Shown here: in pieces, positions 50,616 to 60,560 of the stretch | Numbering within the stretch: the stretch's first letter is position 1 | How the letters are laid out: every line of letters begins with the position of its first letter | Origin: Crocodylus rhombifer | Taxonomy: Eukaryota; Chordata; Crocodylia; Crocodylidae | DNA: 64,000 bases | Reading direction: 5' to 3' | Assembly (NCBI GenBank): GCA_038503035.1 | Contig: JAVSML010019201.1 | Span: 1 to 64,000, forward strand | The notes under the pieces: model-generated | Database searches by the model: none | Seen by the model: the letters and a program-made list of their open reading frames with translations, nothing else | Told to the model about the DNA's origin: nothing | Program-made: the position numbers and the translations under genes

Positions 50616-51319
50616 GCAGCAAATCAAGAATTAGAATTTCAGTATTTCTTCCATGACACAAAGTTACTCATCACTGGTCATCTTCCTCCAGTTCTGCCAA
50701 GTCACAAGATTCACTATCACTCATAACCTTTTGCCCTCCCCCAACCTAGACACACTGGGAACTTTTCTGGTTAAAAAAGTCTTCAACCCTTACATTTCAG
50801 ACCTAACAATTTCATTACTCAAGTTGTATGAAGTTTTAAGACAGGTTTTTATTCCCTCTTTTGGCAAAGTATTTTGCTTTGCAGCTATTTCAAAGTATGC
50901 GTCATCTCTCTCAAATATTTGGAATGCTTCATTCATTCAGATTGCCCCAGTTTAGGAAAAAGCCCTAGCAAGGGCAAATTTGTAGTTAATTCCAATAAAA
51001 TTCACAAGGAAAAAAAAAAACTCATAATACAGCAAAGGCTCTGCCTTCCTGAAAACACAAGCAATTTGCTGTTTTAGGAGAAGAATATACACTTCTACCA
51101 GTTGGCTAGCCTGGCATGTCACAAAAGCCTCTACCTCTTAATGACGGTCCCCTTCCCATGCTGGTATGAAAGATAAAGAAGAGAGTTTTTTCATTTTGTG
51201 CTGTGATTTCCAAAGAAAATCCTAACACATTTACTCCCCCATGCCCACCCACCATCTCAACACTTACAGACCCCCTCCCTCCCACAAACACCCTTTGGGA
51301 TAGAAGTGGACACAGTGCC

Positions 51320-51610
51320 AGCCACAAGCTATAGGGGCAAGCTATGAAGGCTGCAGGGGGGCAGGATTTGGAGGGGATGTGTGAACAGTGTGGGGGTGCT
51401 CATGGGGGGTGTATGCAGATGCATGGAGATGGGGTGTGTGCATCTGTCTGCATGTGCGAACGGGAGGTGGGGTGTGTGTGTGCACGTGGGTAGACAGGGA
51501 AGGGCATCAGGTGTGAACATGGACCTGCGCACATGTGTACATGCAGGGGGATAATGCAGGCACACATCTGTGCATGTGGATGGACGAGGACGGGCCTGCA
51601 GAGTGTGCAG
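51320..51610. repeat. Degenerate TG-rich tract in intron 1
   Basis: Repeated GTGTGTGCA, GCATGTG and GGGTGTGTG units without a strict period; the minus strand reads as His/Thr/Pro-rich nonsense. It ends at the 161-bp duplication copy A. Confidence 0.6.
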
Positions 51611-51616
51611 ATAGGG

Positions 51617-51777
51617 GTCAAAATGAGGTATCGATTTATAAATGTCATAAGTGCCATTCGTCGTAACTCAAATGTTGTAAAGTCAAGGACTGCCTGTAAT
51701 TCTCAGTTGGGTGCTTCCAAGGGTACCACAGGGTGCCATGCAACATTAGCACTGATAGGTGTGTAAACATGATCCAC
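51617..51777 (+). repeat. 161-bp direct duplication, copy A (intron 1 side)
   Basis: This segment aligns without gaps to 54172-54332 with 13 mismatches, mostly transitions (about 92% identity). Its first 80 bases are the right end of a Tigger element, including the GACTGCCTG terminus at about 51696. Its last 81 bases are the flank of that element. Nothing of the element left of 51617 is present. Confidence 0.85.
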
Positions 51778-52146
51778 AAGGTGTGGACAGGAGATGTGCC
51801 TGCATACTCACCACGCCCCGTTTACACACACATGCACATCAGAGGAGTGGTGCATGTGGGCGGGTGGCCAGGCGAGGTGTGAGGCGTGAGTGTGGGTGCA
51901 GGCGTGTCGGCGTGCATTTGACTGGGCAGGGCAGAAGGTGTGCGCACCACACAGGTGCCCAGGTGCCGCCGGGACCTTTGCCAGCGGGTGGGGGGAGGGA
52001 GGTGTCCCCCTACCCACCCCCCACAGCCCCAAGCGGGTGCCCAAGGGGAGCCCCCGCCCCCCCCGGGCCACGTCACGCGAGCGGGGCGGCCCCTCCCCCT
52101 CACCCCACCCCCGGACAGGCCCGGCCCGACCCGGCCGCGGCGGTAC

Positions 52147-52269
52147 CTGCACGGCGGCCTCGAGCTTGCCCTCGAAGGTGAAGTCGACGAGGTCAGGCTT
52201 GAGGCAGAGCCCGTAGTTGAGCGGGGACACGTCGGCGGGCAGGCGCTCGAAGGGCCGCTTCTCTGGCAT
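52147..52269 (-). CDS. NPEPPS: NPEPPS exon 1 (residues 1-41, start codon)
   Basis: The 41 codons begin MPEKRPFERLPADVSP and end EGKLEAAVQ, then a GTACC donor, phase 0. This is the conserved start of the short, cytosolic form. The Met codon at 52269-52267 has G at -3 and is the best-supported start because the conserved protein begins exactly here. An in-frame ATG 68 codons upstream at 52473 has no stop before this Met, but the intervening Pro/Ala/Arg-rich stretch shows no similarity I recognise to the human long-form leader. The exon lies in a CpG island. A Ser-to-Gly change (NYG for NYS) and Leu-to-Val (DLVDF) are the obvious differences from human as I remember it. Confidence 0.96.
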
Positions 52270-52393
52270 GGCGAGGCCGGGGCCGGGCGGGGCCGCAGCG
52301 GAGCGGGGGCAGGGGCCCCTCAGGCAGGCGGGCGGGCGAGCGGGCGGCGGCGGCGGGGACCCGGACAGGCACGGAGCGACGCCCGCGGTGGCC

Positions 52394-52438
52394 GGGCGGG
52401 CGGGCGGGCGGGCAGGCAGGGAGGGAGGGGGGGGCGGG
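52394..52438 (+). promoter_or_regulatory. G-quadruplex-prone run in the promoter
   Basis: At least eight runs of three or more G occur within 45 bases on the plus strand, five of them as GGGC repeats. The plus strand is the template for NPEPPS. The run is 125-170 bases upstream of the start codon. Confidence 0.6.
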
Positions 52439-52466
52439 CGCTCCCCGGCAGGAGCGAACGGGCGCT

Positions 52467-52478
52467 TGCGCATGCGCG
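52467..52478. promoter_or_regulatory. NRF-1 binding motif
   Basis: TGCGCATGCGCG matches the NRF-1 consensus YGCGCAYGCGCR at every position except that the motif is nearly palindromic, so either strand fits. It lies 198 bases upstream of the conserved NPEPPS start codon, in the CpG island, a usual place for functional NRF-1 sites. The in-frame upstream ATG at 52473 is part of this motif. Confidence 0.75.
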
Positions 52479-52557
52479 CGCGGTGACGGCAGGGGAGGAG
52501 CGGAGAGAGGTGTGTGGAGTGGGGGGTGGAGGTCGGACGTTACGTGCGTGAGGCGTC

Positions 52558-52566
52558 ATTGCATCA
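52558..52566. promoter_or_regulatory. C/EBP-ATF response element (ATF4/CHOP type) candidate
   Basis: ATTGCATCA (TGATGCAAT on the gene strand) equals the composite C/EBP-ATF core known from amino-acid response elements. It is joined directly to a TGACGC half-site (52554-52559 on the other strand), and another GCGTCA lies about 25 bases further upstream. It sits 289 bases upstream of the start codon. The match is exact but short. Confidence 0.45.
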
Positions 52567-52729
52567 GAGGGCGCGCGCGTAGTGGCGTCACAAGGCCTCC
52601 CGGTCCCGCGCGCGCGCAATTCAAAACCGTCCATTCCCTACCCCGCCCCCCATCACCTCAAAGAAGGGGCGGGGGGATTGCGCTCGCTGCCTGCTGCCTG
52701 GCCTTCCCTCAGTGCTAGAGGGCTGGGTA

Positions 52730-52930
52730 GGCTTGCGTGTGCCCGTGTTGATATATACGTGTATATGTTGGTGTGTGTTTACGTATGTGCGTGCATGTCT
52801 GCGCGTGTGCATTTGCACTTATGTGTGTACGTATATATGTACACGTGGGTACATATGTGTGTATATAAATATGCATATCACACGTATATAGATATATCTA
52901 TATATGGTATATGTGTATGTATGTATATAG
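52730..52930. repeat. Alternating TG/TA-rich tract upstream of the promoter
   Basis: About 200 bases of degenerate GTGTG, GTATAT and ACGTGT units, almost all alternating purine-pyrimidine. It starts about 460 bases upstream of the start codon. Confidence 0.8.
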
Positions 52931-53016
52931 CACCAGTTGTCCTGAACTGAAGCTTATTTGGTCAGATGCTATGAAGCACTGGAAGGTAAGGGCGCTTTGC
53001 TCTTTCCCAAGCAGTA

Positions 53017-54251
53017 CAGGTGGTCCTTGGACTTACGACACCATTGGTTCCTGAAAACCAAGTCTTAAGTCAAAATGTCATAACTGGGAACCGATTTTCC
53101 CATAGGAACAATGTTATAGATGGGGGATTGGTTCCTGAACCAAGGCCCGATACCCTATTTCCCCCCAAAATAACCCAGAATTTTGTACTCGATTAATTAT
53201 AGACAACTATATCAAATACAGTTACATTAATGTATTTATATTGTAAATAGCAATCATATTGATCTGGAAGGACTTCTTTGAGGTGACTTTCCTGGACTTT
53301 TTAAAGGGCTCTTGGCTGGAGTCTTCTCAGGAGTCCTGACTGCAGGTTTTTCTCGAGTTTCATCTGCTTTCCTTAAAGAAAGTGTCCAAAAAGTTTGGAC
53401 AGATGTTCTCTTTTGCTTGTAAATTTCTCTGTAGCAGCTGTGCGTGTCGAATATGCTCCTATTCACTGATACACTGCGTTCAATGTTGGGGTCATCTTCC
53501 TCAAACAGGGACACAGCAGCTTCCAAATACTGAAATGCCTCAGCCGACACTTTTGTGTTGTCAACACTTTATGAGGAGGACTCTCTTCAACAGTCGGTGC
53601 TGTAACAGGCAACAGGTAGATCTTCCTCTGCCACTTTTTGCTGTTCCAATTCAGTGAGGTCCTCATTAGTAAATTCTTCTGAATGTGATGCCAGCAACTC
53701 ATCAACATCCTCTGCTGCAATGTCTAAGTTGAGTTCTTTGCCCATTTAAACAACAGTTTTGGTCACCTCTTCAACAGTGTTTGTTAAGCTTTGGAAGTCG
53801 GACAGAAAATCAGGACACAATTTTCAGGGGATATCCAAAGCTCTACTGATTTCACTTGGTGTCTCACCTTTACCAGACCCCTTAATTATTTCCATTTTTG
53901 TTTCCACAGTAGTTCCTCTGTTTCTTAATCTCTTGCACCAGATTTATTCTTTTTCTGTCATTATTCTGCAAAGAAACACTAAATTTTAATACTATTCTGC
54001 AAAGAAACACTCAATTTTAAGAACAAGTTTGGAACCGCAAAGATTCATCATGTAAAAATGGTGTCAGAACAGCAACTGAGCATCTTGAGTCAGGGAGACG
54101 GGTGGCGTGGCAGATCAGTGTGGTGTGGCATCACGTTAGATCAAGTGTAAAGTCAAAACCGATGTCAGAAAGTCAAAATGGGGAGTCGATTTATAAATGT
54201 CATAAGTGCCGTTCATCATAACGCAAATGTTGTAAAGTCAAGGACTGCCTG
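53017..54251 (-). mobile_element. Tigger/pogo-type DNA transposon, internally deleted (1235 bp)
   Basis: Begins CAGGTGGTCCTTGGACTTAC and ends in the inverted form GTCAAGGACTGCCTG, with TA on both sides (53015-53016 and 54252-54253) as expected for Tc1/mariner-pogo insertions. The minus strand encodes fragments of a transposase C-terminus, best at 53254-53550. These include an acidic EEDDPNIERSVSVNRSI stretch, an EIYKQKRTSVQT segment and a Ser/Thr-Pro/Lys-rich tail. A second frame (53463-53720) carries the upstream part, so the frame is broken. The DNA-binding and DDE catalytic regions are missing, so it is non-autonomous. Confidence 0.8.
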
Positions 54252-54332
54252 TAATTCTCAGTTGGGTGCTTCCAAGGGTACTGCGGGGTGCCATGCAACA
54301 TTAGCACTGATAGGTATGTAAACGTGATTCAC
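54172..54332 (+). repeat. 161-bp direct duplication, copy B (upstream side)
   Basis: Contains the last 80 bases of the 53017-54251 Tigger element, its TA target site, and 79 bases of adjoining single-copy-looking DNA. All are repeated in the same orientation at 51617-51777. The 2.4 kb between the copies holds exon 1 and the CpG island. Confidence 0.85.
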
Positions 54333-57300
54333 CGGATAAACCCGGAGATTGCAAATAGGAATGCTCAATTTTATAGCCATTCTGGCCCTGCATAGGCTTT
54401 CTTCAGCTCTTTGCAACATAAGGATTGCTCTAGTATTTTCTGTACTAAAAAATGAGTGAAGGCTGAGAGCTGGTATTTTCCAAGGGGGAATGTGAGTCTA
54501 AAAATGGTTGAGAACCATTGTTTTAGACCAACTAAATCAGCTTTGTGTAGGGTCAGATCAAGTATAATGAGGGGACATCTGAGCTGCCAGGCTAGTAGGC
54601 TTGAAACTTGCACATAGTATGCCAGCCTGATAGAAATTATGGCCCATACTGATAGTATTATTGTGCTTGGGTAATTTAGACCTGGAATTTAATTAGTTAT
54701 TGGATTTGGACTAAAACAGGAATAAATATATATGTTAAAAACTCTAAAACAGAGATGTATTTCATAAGCCTTCATGAGCCTGAGCTCATTTCATCAGGGC
54801 CAGCTCTCCCTCCCCTTCTCTCTCCCTTCCCTTTCTGTTCTGGCAACTTCCAAAGCTGAGTTCCTGTTCAGGGTGAGCTACTGCAGCCTCCTGTGTAAGG
54901 TGTTATACCATTGCCAGTGCCCAGTATCCACAAATCAAGATCAGCTCAAAAAACCATGAGACTTTTAAGGCAAACAAATGTGGGACTCATACTGTATCAT
55001 CAGTTCTTTGAACTTTTAGGATTTGCTCAGGCTGCTTCCCTCAATCCTGTTTAATGATTGCTGTGATTCTTGTGCAATAACATGAATCCAGGAGCTGGTA
55101 CTTCTAAACCAAGCCAAATGTTGCAAGATTCACAGTAAAATCATGATTTTGTAACACTGATGTAAGTTCTTTGATGTCCCAAATTAAAGATTGCTTGTTT
55201 ACACCGTCTTGGCAGAGAATCCCATTTCCCTTCCCATGTCCTGTCTTTAAAGGATTGTTTGCTTGCCCAACCCAGAATAGACTGTGTTTCAGCAGCTGGG
55301 GGTAATCCATAGATCCACAGGATGAGTAACATTGCAAAGCACTTTCAAGCTTGTAAAAGATAGTATGTAAATAATACATCTTAAATGCTAGCTCTGCAAA
55401 TAGTACAATAAATAATGTTTATAGGATAATAATAGTGTTCTAAACAGAGTGAAACTCTGAGTGGTTGCTCATTTATGTGACAATTCCTAGCAGGAAGTTT
55501 AAAAAGCCTTGTTAAAAAAGTTATATAGCAAAGAGAAGGATTGGAAACTAAAATCCTTAGAAGCTGCATACAGACTATTTAAGTATGTGATGCCAGTCAC
55601 CAAGGGGCAATATTTCAGAATCACTACAGAGCAGATTTTAGGTGCTCCTCACCTCTTCCCCCATGTTTTCAAAATGGATCTCATTGTGGCACTGAGCTCT
55701 TTTGAAAATTCTAACCAAAGGGTATTCATGTTGCAAAACTCTATTGTGATCAAACAGCACGGTGCAATCATTTATTCAAAACCAAAAAGAAAACAAAAAT
55801 CCTTCATAAAAGTGAAAATCCAAGCCAAATGATTCCCAAACCCAGGAAGGTAATGACACCAGGTCACATGTAAACTGGCTAGTGGAAGGGCTAAAAGAGA
55901 CTTGCTAAAGACAAAAATCAAGATATCCTATAATTGTAGATACTGTAGGACTGCTGAGGAGAATCACTGGCAAATAGAAGATAAGCAAGGAGTAAAAGAA
56001 AGCACTCAAAGAAAATAAGGGATTTCCTGAGAAGTTGAACAGTTGTGCTACCCCAGAGCTACTCTTTGTGAGTTATAAAAATGAGATTATGTCACAGACT
56101 AAACTGTTGAAAAGGGTTCGCTATTGAGGACCAGATTTTAAGACCTTCCCCTAGTCTTAGGGTAGCACCACTGATTTCAGTGAAAGAGTAAGGTTCTTCT
56201 CTCTCAACAAGAGTGTAGCTATTGGAATCTGACACACATGCTGTCACCAGGACTGAACAGTTTTCACCCAAGAACTCTGAAGGAACTCAATGAAGTGGCT
56301 GCATTGCTAAGACTTGTCTGTATTTCCTCATCTTCAGCTCTATTCTGTACAGGAGATCTTAAAATGAATCCCAAGCTATACAGGAAAAGAAGTAAAGATA
56401 TGATCAGTAGTGGCTTTATTCCATTTGATAGTTTTCTCTGCCTACTGATGCCTCTCCTCTTCTGCCAGCATCTTGCTTCTGCCCTGAATCATTGATATCC
56501 ATACAGCTGAAGGATGGATGCTAGCTCCACCTCATGCTACCCCTTTGTCCACCATTGAGTGACATATAACATTCCTTTCCACCCAACATGTTAATTTCCA
56601 CTGTTCTTAATCACCTACAGAGAGTAATTTAAGGGCCAATAATCGAGCCACAGTCTCCTGCACAGCTATGAATAGGATTAACTACTAACCTAATTAAAAT
56701 CTTAAATGCCAAAAAATGAAAGATAGCTATCAAACTTTTGAAAGTAATCACCTCCTTTATTTTAGGAAGGAAACACAGTTTCTTATGCAAGGAAAGTGTT
56801 CAGTTGTTAATTTCCTTCTACCCATGGAAACCACAATTGCATTTTTCCAGAAGGTTTTATTTTAGTTAAAAGTGATATCTCACTGTTTAAAATATAAGTT
56901 AGCACAGAAAGAAAGAGCACTAATTTGCTGAGACCTGGAGAAGTTTGCAGCAGGAACTGGGGCACAGAGGAAGAAAAGACAGATTTCTAAGCATAATTAA
57001 AAAAAAATAGTGGATGAATATGAGTTGGGGGGTTCTTTTTGGCTGCATTACACTGGAGCGGCCTGAGGACAGGAAAGGAGGCAGAGGAGAATGACTAGCA
57101 ATAGATGTAGCATTCAACAAGCTCTCTGTACTTGACTCCCAAGGCTGCTTGTCCAGTCTTATTCAAATCAAGGTGTCTAGGACTGAGCCTCTCAGATGGT
57201 TTCACAACATTTCCACCAAAGCCATCTATCCATGATACTCATCTGACATCTTATTGCACCAGCTGGGTGAAGGCTACTTATGCAAGGATCACCACTGTGC

Positions 57301-57655
57301 TGTGACACTCATTAACTGAACCCTCAGAAAACTCCCTTCAAACATACCAGACCAGGTCCTGTCTAGCTGAAGCCAGGAGCAGTGTACTGGGTGAGTGCAG
57401 TGCTGCAAAACTGGATGATTGTGCTAAAAGTTTAAATATAATTTGTCAGCTCACAAGAAGAGTTGTGGGGAGTGGAAGCTTAACTTGAGGTTATTTTTCT
57501 TACACTGATTATTAAACAAATTTAGTACTGGTGAATGGTACCTGTAACAGACCTGCTGCCTGGAATCCTTCATTCCACACAGTACAGCAAAGACGGGGCA
57601 TTTTTTTCCCATCCTGGCAATATGCCTCACCCTGACATTATTAGCAGTTAATTAC

Positions 57656-58237
57656 TCATTATAATATAATAAAAGGCTTAGTCTATGTGTCTGGCTGTAT
57701 GTCTGTCTGTCCGTAATGCTTTTGGGAAACTGCACATGCACCACCAAGAGGATGGACAGCAATTGGCTGCATGCCCTGGGCTGTGCGGGCCCAAGTTTGA
57801 GCTGCTGCTAGGGAAGTTTGTGGTGGTGGCAAACATGCCCTGGCTGCCCGAGCAGCGGGACTTCCCCATGCTTCCCTGCCTGAGGGGGGAGGGGGTCATG
57901 GTAGCAGCATCCCTGCCACCACCCAGCCCCAATGCCCCCCAGAACAGCCAGCAGGGAGGGTGAGGCGATGGGGCAGGGAGGGAGGCGGACACAGGCCAGG
58001 TGGATGTGGAACAATGGGGGTAGAGTGGGGCTGGACCCAGAGCACCTGTGGGGGTTAGCGCAGGGCTGGACCCGGAGTGGCCAGGGGAGGGGGTGGAGCG
58101 TGGACAGACCTGGAGCAGTGTGGGGGAAGGTGGGGTACAGCAGAGTCAGAGCAGCAGAGGGGGGCATCCGGCCAGATGCAGGGCTCCATCCCCCCCATCG
58201 CCCCTCCCCCCCATAATTTTTTACAGGAATTTGCTAG
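57656..58237 (+). mobile_element. Possible non-autonomous Helitron
   Basis: An AT-rich start with TATAATATAATAAAAGGCTT resembles the 5' end of known vertebrate Helitrons. The GC-rich body ends GGAATTTGCTAG before a T, the CTRR-T form expected of Helitrons. No clear 3' hairpin was seen and the 5' TC is not preceded by A. Frames inside are composition artefacts. Confidence 0.4.
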
Positions 58238-60057
58238 TTAGTTGTAATAACATAGTACACAGAGATGCCAGTCAGGCTCAGCTGTATTGTGCTGGATACT
58301 AAATACATAGGAGCAATGACAGCAATTTATCCCAACACTAGGGGTGAAAAGTAGCATTCAGTCCACTGCGGTTACTTTGTGGCCACTCCTCTGAGATCAC
58401 CAGGAAGGAGGTCAGTAATTAGTACCCATGAGTTTTGAAATGTGAGTGCCATCCATTGGAAATTGGTCTGTCATCAGTCATCACCAAGGTGACAAAGGTC
58501 ATTTTACATAGGCCAGTGAACAGCCTACAGATGAATATTTCAGCCAGTATCAAGCAGAACTGAACCAATGACCTAAAGGCTCCACTTCTGATTACCCCTG
58601 AGCTACCTGTTCCCCAGGCTAATATTAGTAGGCAGAAAGAAGTATTATGCACTCTGTTTCCAGGATGCTCCTCAAAGGTAGAGCAGAGAAACCTCAGGGA
58701 ACTTAGGGTCCACAAAGACATAGATAATTGTCAAGCTCCCTAGCAGAAAGAGAGGCAACTACCTGTTGCTGTCCTGATTATTTATGCTTTCCAGTGCATC
58801 AGTGCAACCTGCAATAGAAATAGCTTCTGAATGGGTTTCCACCCCAGACAGTGGCTGTCTAGAGGGACTGAAATGTTTGTGGGAATGAGATTTGGTTCGA
58901 CACAAAATAAAGACATTTGAGGTATAGATCTACTATTGGAACAAATCAGCTTCTTGTGTTCTATAGCCAAAGGTGCCTGTCCCATGTATTCATCTGGGAG
59001 GGATTCAGTGGGTCATTTAGTAAAGTTCTATGTACTTACATCACAATCACAATAATGTCCAAGTATATAGCACAGATTTGTGTGCGTTTATCTAAAAAAC
59101 ATTGCATGTGCTTATCTATAAGATACATTCTCCAGATGGAAACAAACCTTTTCAAACAGATTACATCTGATTTTGGTTGCCAAACTGGTTGCTTGGCTTG
59201 TGTTTGGTAAAAGGAACAACAGATTCTTTCTGCAACTGAATTTCTCCAAGTTAGTACATTGTGAGTTAAATTTGACTAAGTCGAAAATCTTGCCAACCAA
59301 AAAAACCTGTCGAAAGTCTGCCTTTATGTTGCTTTCCAGCTAAACCAGCTTTTCCTATGGGTCCAGACAAAAAATGTATATAGGCTGGCTGCATGGATGG
59401 AGATCTAATTACAACCCAACTCTAAAAACACTTAACTGCAATTAAGTCAGTGGCTGCAACTGCCCCAGAACCCCACCAGCTGCTGCCCATTATTAGTTCA
59501 CTATCTAATTTGAGAGAAGCAGGAAATTTGGGGGAGGGGGGTTTTTCCCTATCATTTCTGCCCATCCTTCTGTTATGAGCATATTCCCTTAGAGTGACTG
59601 GCCAGCCTTGCCTTGTAGTAGCTCAGTTGAATCTCAAACATTTTCTCCCCTGAGAAACAGTAACAGCTATGGAAGTATTTCAATAGGCTTCTTTATTAGC
59701 TGGACATAAGCACCAGAAAACTCCAGCTGTTGCAATTAAAAACCTGTGTTTGCTCTTGTTCTCCTCCATCCCTCCATGTTTCCTGTATTTTAATGTGCTT
59801 GGTATGAGTTAGTTCATCTAGTTGGATATTTATCTATAGTTATTCAGCATCTCGGGGGGGGGGGGTAAATGTGGCCAGGACCTTTTCGTAAGTGGGACTA
59901 CATGGATGCAACTGCAACTTAGCTACTTCTGCATGGAGGCCCCTTGTTTGACAGCTCAGAGGCTATTTTGTAACTTCCTGTGGCAACATTCTTCCATAAA
60001 TTGGACCAGACAAAACTTCTGTGTTCTGGTAAATAGTTTTACTCACTCTGTCCTTTC

Positions 60058-60180
60058 TCTAGAACAATGGAAAGCAGTGAACCAGGAGACCTGGTATCTA
60101 CTGGTTTTGACACCATCTTGCTGCATGCCCTGGAGCAAGCTACTCCCATTGTATTTCAACTCCCTCTGTTTGTCTCTTGT
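60058..60180 (+). mobile_element. MIR SINE
   Basis: GGAAAGCAGTGAACCAGGAG, GCCCTGGAGCAAGCTACTCC and TTTCAACTCCCTCTGTTTG follow the MIR order at degraded identity. Confidence 0.6.
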
Positions 60181-60462
60181 CTTTTTAGATGTAGGTTGTC
60201 AAACTCACCCTGTATCAGATACATAGGATGGGACTCCTCCTGGCCCTGATCCTGAGAGCCAGCAGCAGCTGTGGTGGGTCCATGGGTAGCATCAAGGGTC
60301 AATGGGCACAGGGCCAAGGGCATTTGAACAGCCCTGACTTGCCCCCCTGCTGCAGAGGGCCACAGGGTCCCAAATTCTGTAGCAGGCCCTGCCCCTCAAA
60401 TTCACGTAGCCTGCTGGGATGGATGGGTAGGCTCTGCAAGCCATATCATCCATGATTTAAAC

Positions 60463-60560
60463 TATAAGCCCTTCAGAACAGAGCCTGCCCCTAACAATGT
60501 GTTTGTACAGTACTCAGCACAATAAGGCCTTAGTCTCAGCTGAGGCTTCTCAGTGACACT
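60463..60560 (+). repeat. Old SINE/LINE tail candidate
   Basis: GTGTTTGTACAGTACTCAGC followed by ACAATAAGGCCTTAGTCTC resembles a widespread amniote repeat tail (GTTTGTACAGCGCCTAGCACA type). Class not assigned. Confidence 0.4.

Larger units (their letters stand above)
39898..52146 (-). other. NPEPPS: NPEPPS intron 1
   Basis: 12249 bases. Recognised contents are the DNA transposon candidate (41473-42712), a GC-rich block (44330-44830), the tRNA-derived SINE (50430-50615), the TG-rich tract (51320-51610), duplication copy A and the left shoulder of the CpG island. The stretches 39900-41470, 42715-44330 and 44830-50430 show no gene or repeat I can name. Confidence 0.85.
287..52269 (-). other. 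NPEPPS: NPEPPS gene, coding exons 1-14 (5' 56% of the coding region)
   Basis: Puromycin-sensitive aminopeptidase is a cytosolic M1-family zinc exopeptidase that removes N-terminal residues from peptides, including proteasome products. Fourteen exons were placed by matching translated segments to the family and requiring AG acceptors and GT donors. All 13 internal junctions agree in phase, giving 1468 coding bases, or 489 codons plus one base. The N-terminal beta domain spans exons 1-7 and the thermolysin-like catalytic domain begins around exon 7-8. Catalytic positions counted from Met1 are His308, Glu309, His312, Glu331 and Tyr394. These equal the human positions minus the 44-residue long-form leader, so no codons are gained or lost up to Tyr394. 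There are no frameshifts or stops, so the gene looks functional. The helical and C-terminal domains lie off the left end. The untranslated leader and any upstream exon are not resolved. Confidence 0.97.
51880..52650. promoter_or_regulatory. NPEPPS: CpG island and promoter region of NPEPPS
   Basis: CpG density rises abruptly from about 51.86 kb and falls after about 52.65 kb, with exon 1 inside. No TATA or CCAAT box is visible upstream of the start codon. This fits a broad, housekeeping-type promoter. The transcription start is not defined by sequence; it is expected on the minus strand between about 52270 and 52600. Confidence 0.85.

Noticed and set aside
51808..52146. Extension of the exon 1 frame into intron 1
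   Set aside because: The conserved GT donor at 52146 and the phase-matched exon 2 show that this is intron.
55509..55832. 107-residue plus-strand open frame
   Set aside because: Lys- and Ile-rich translation of AT-rich DNA; no motif or conserved context.
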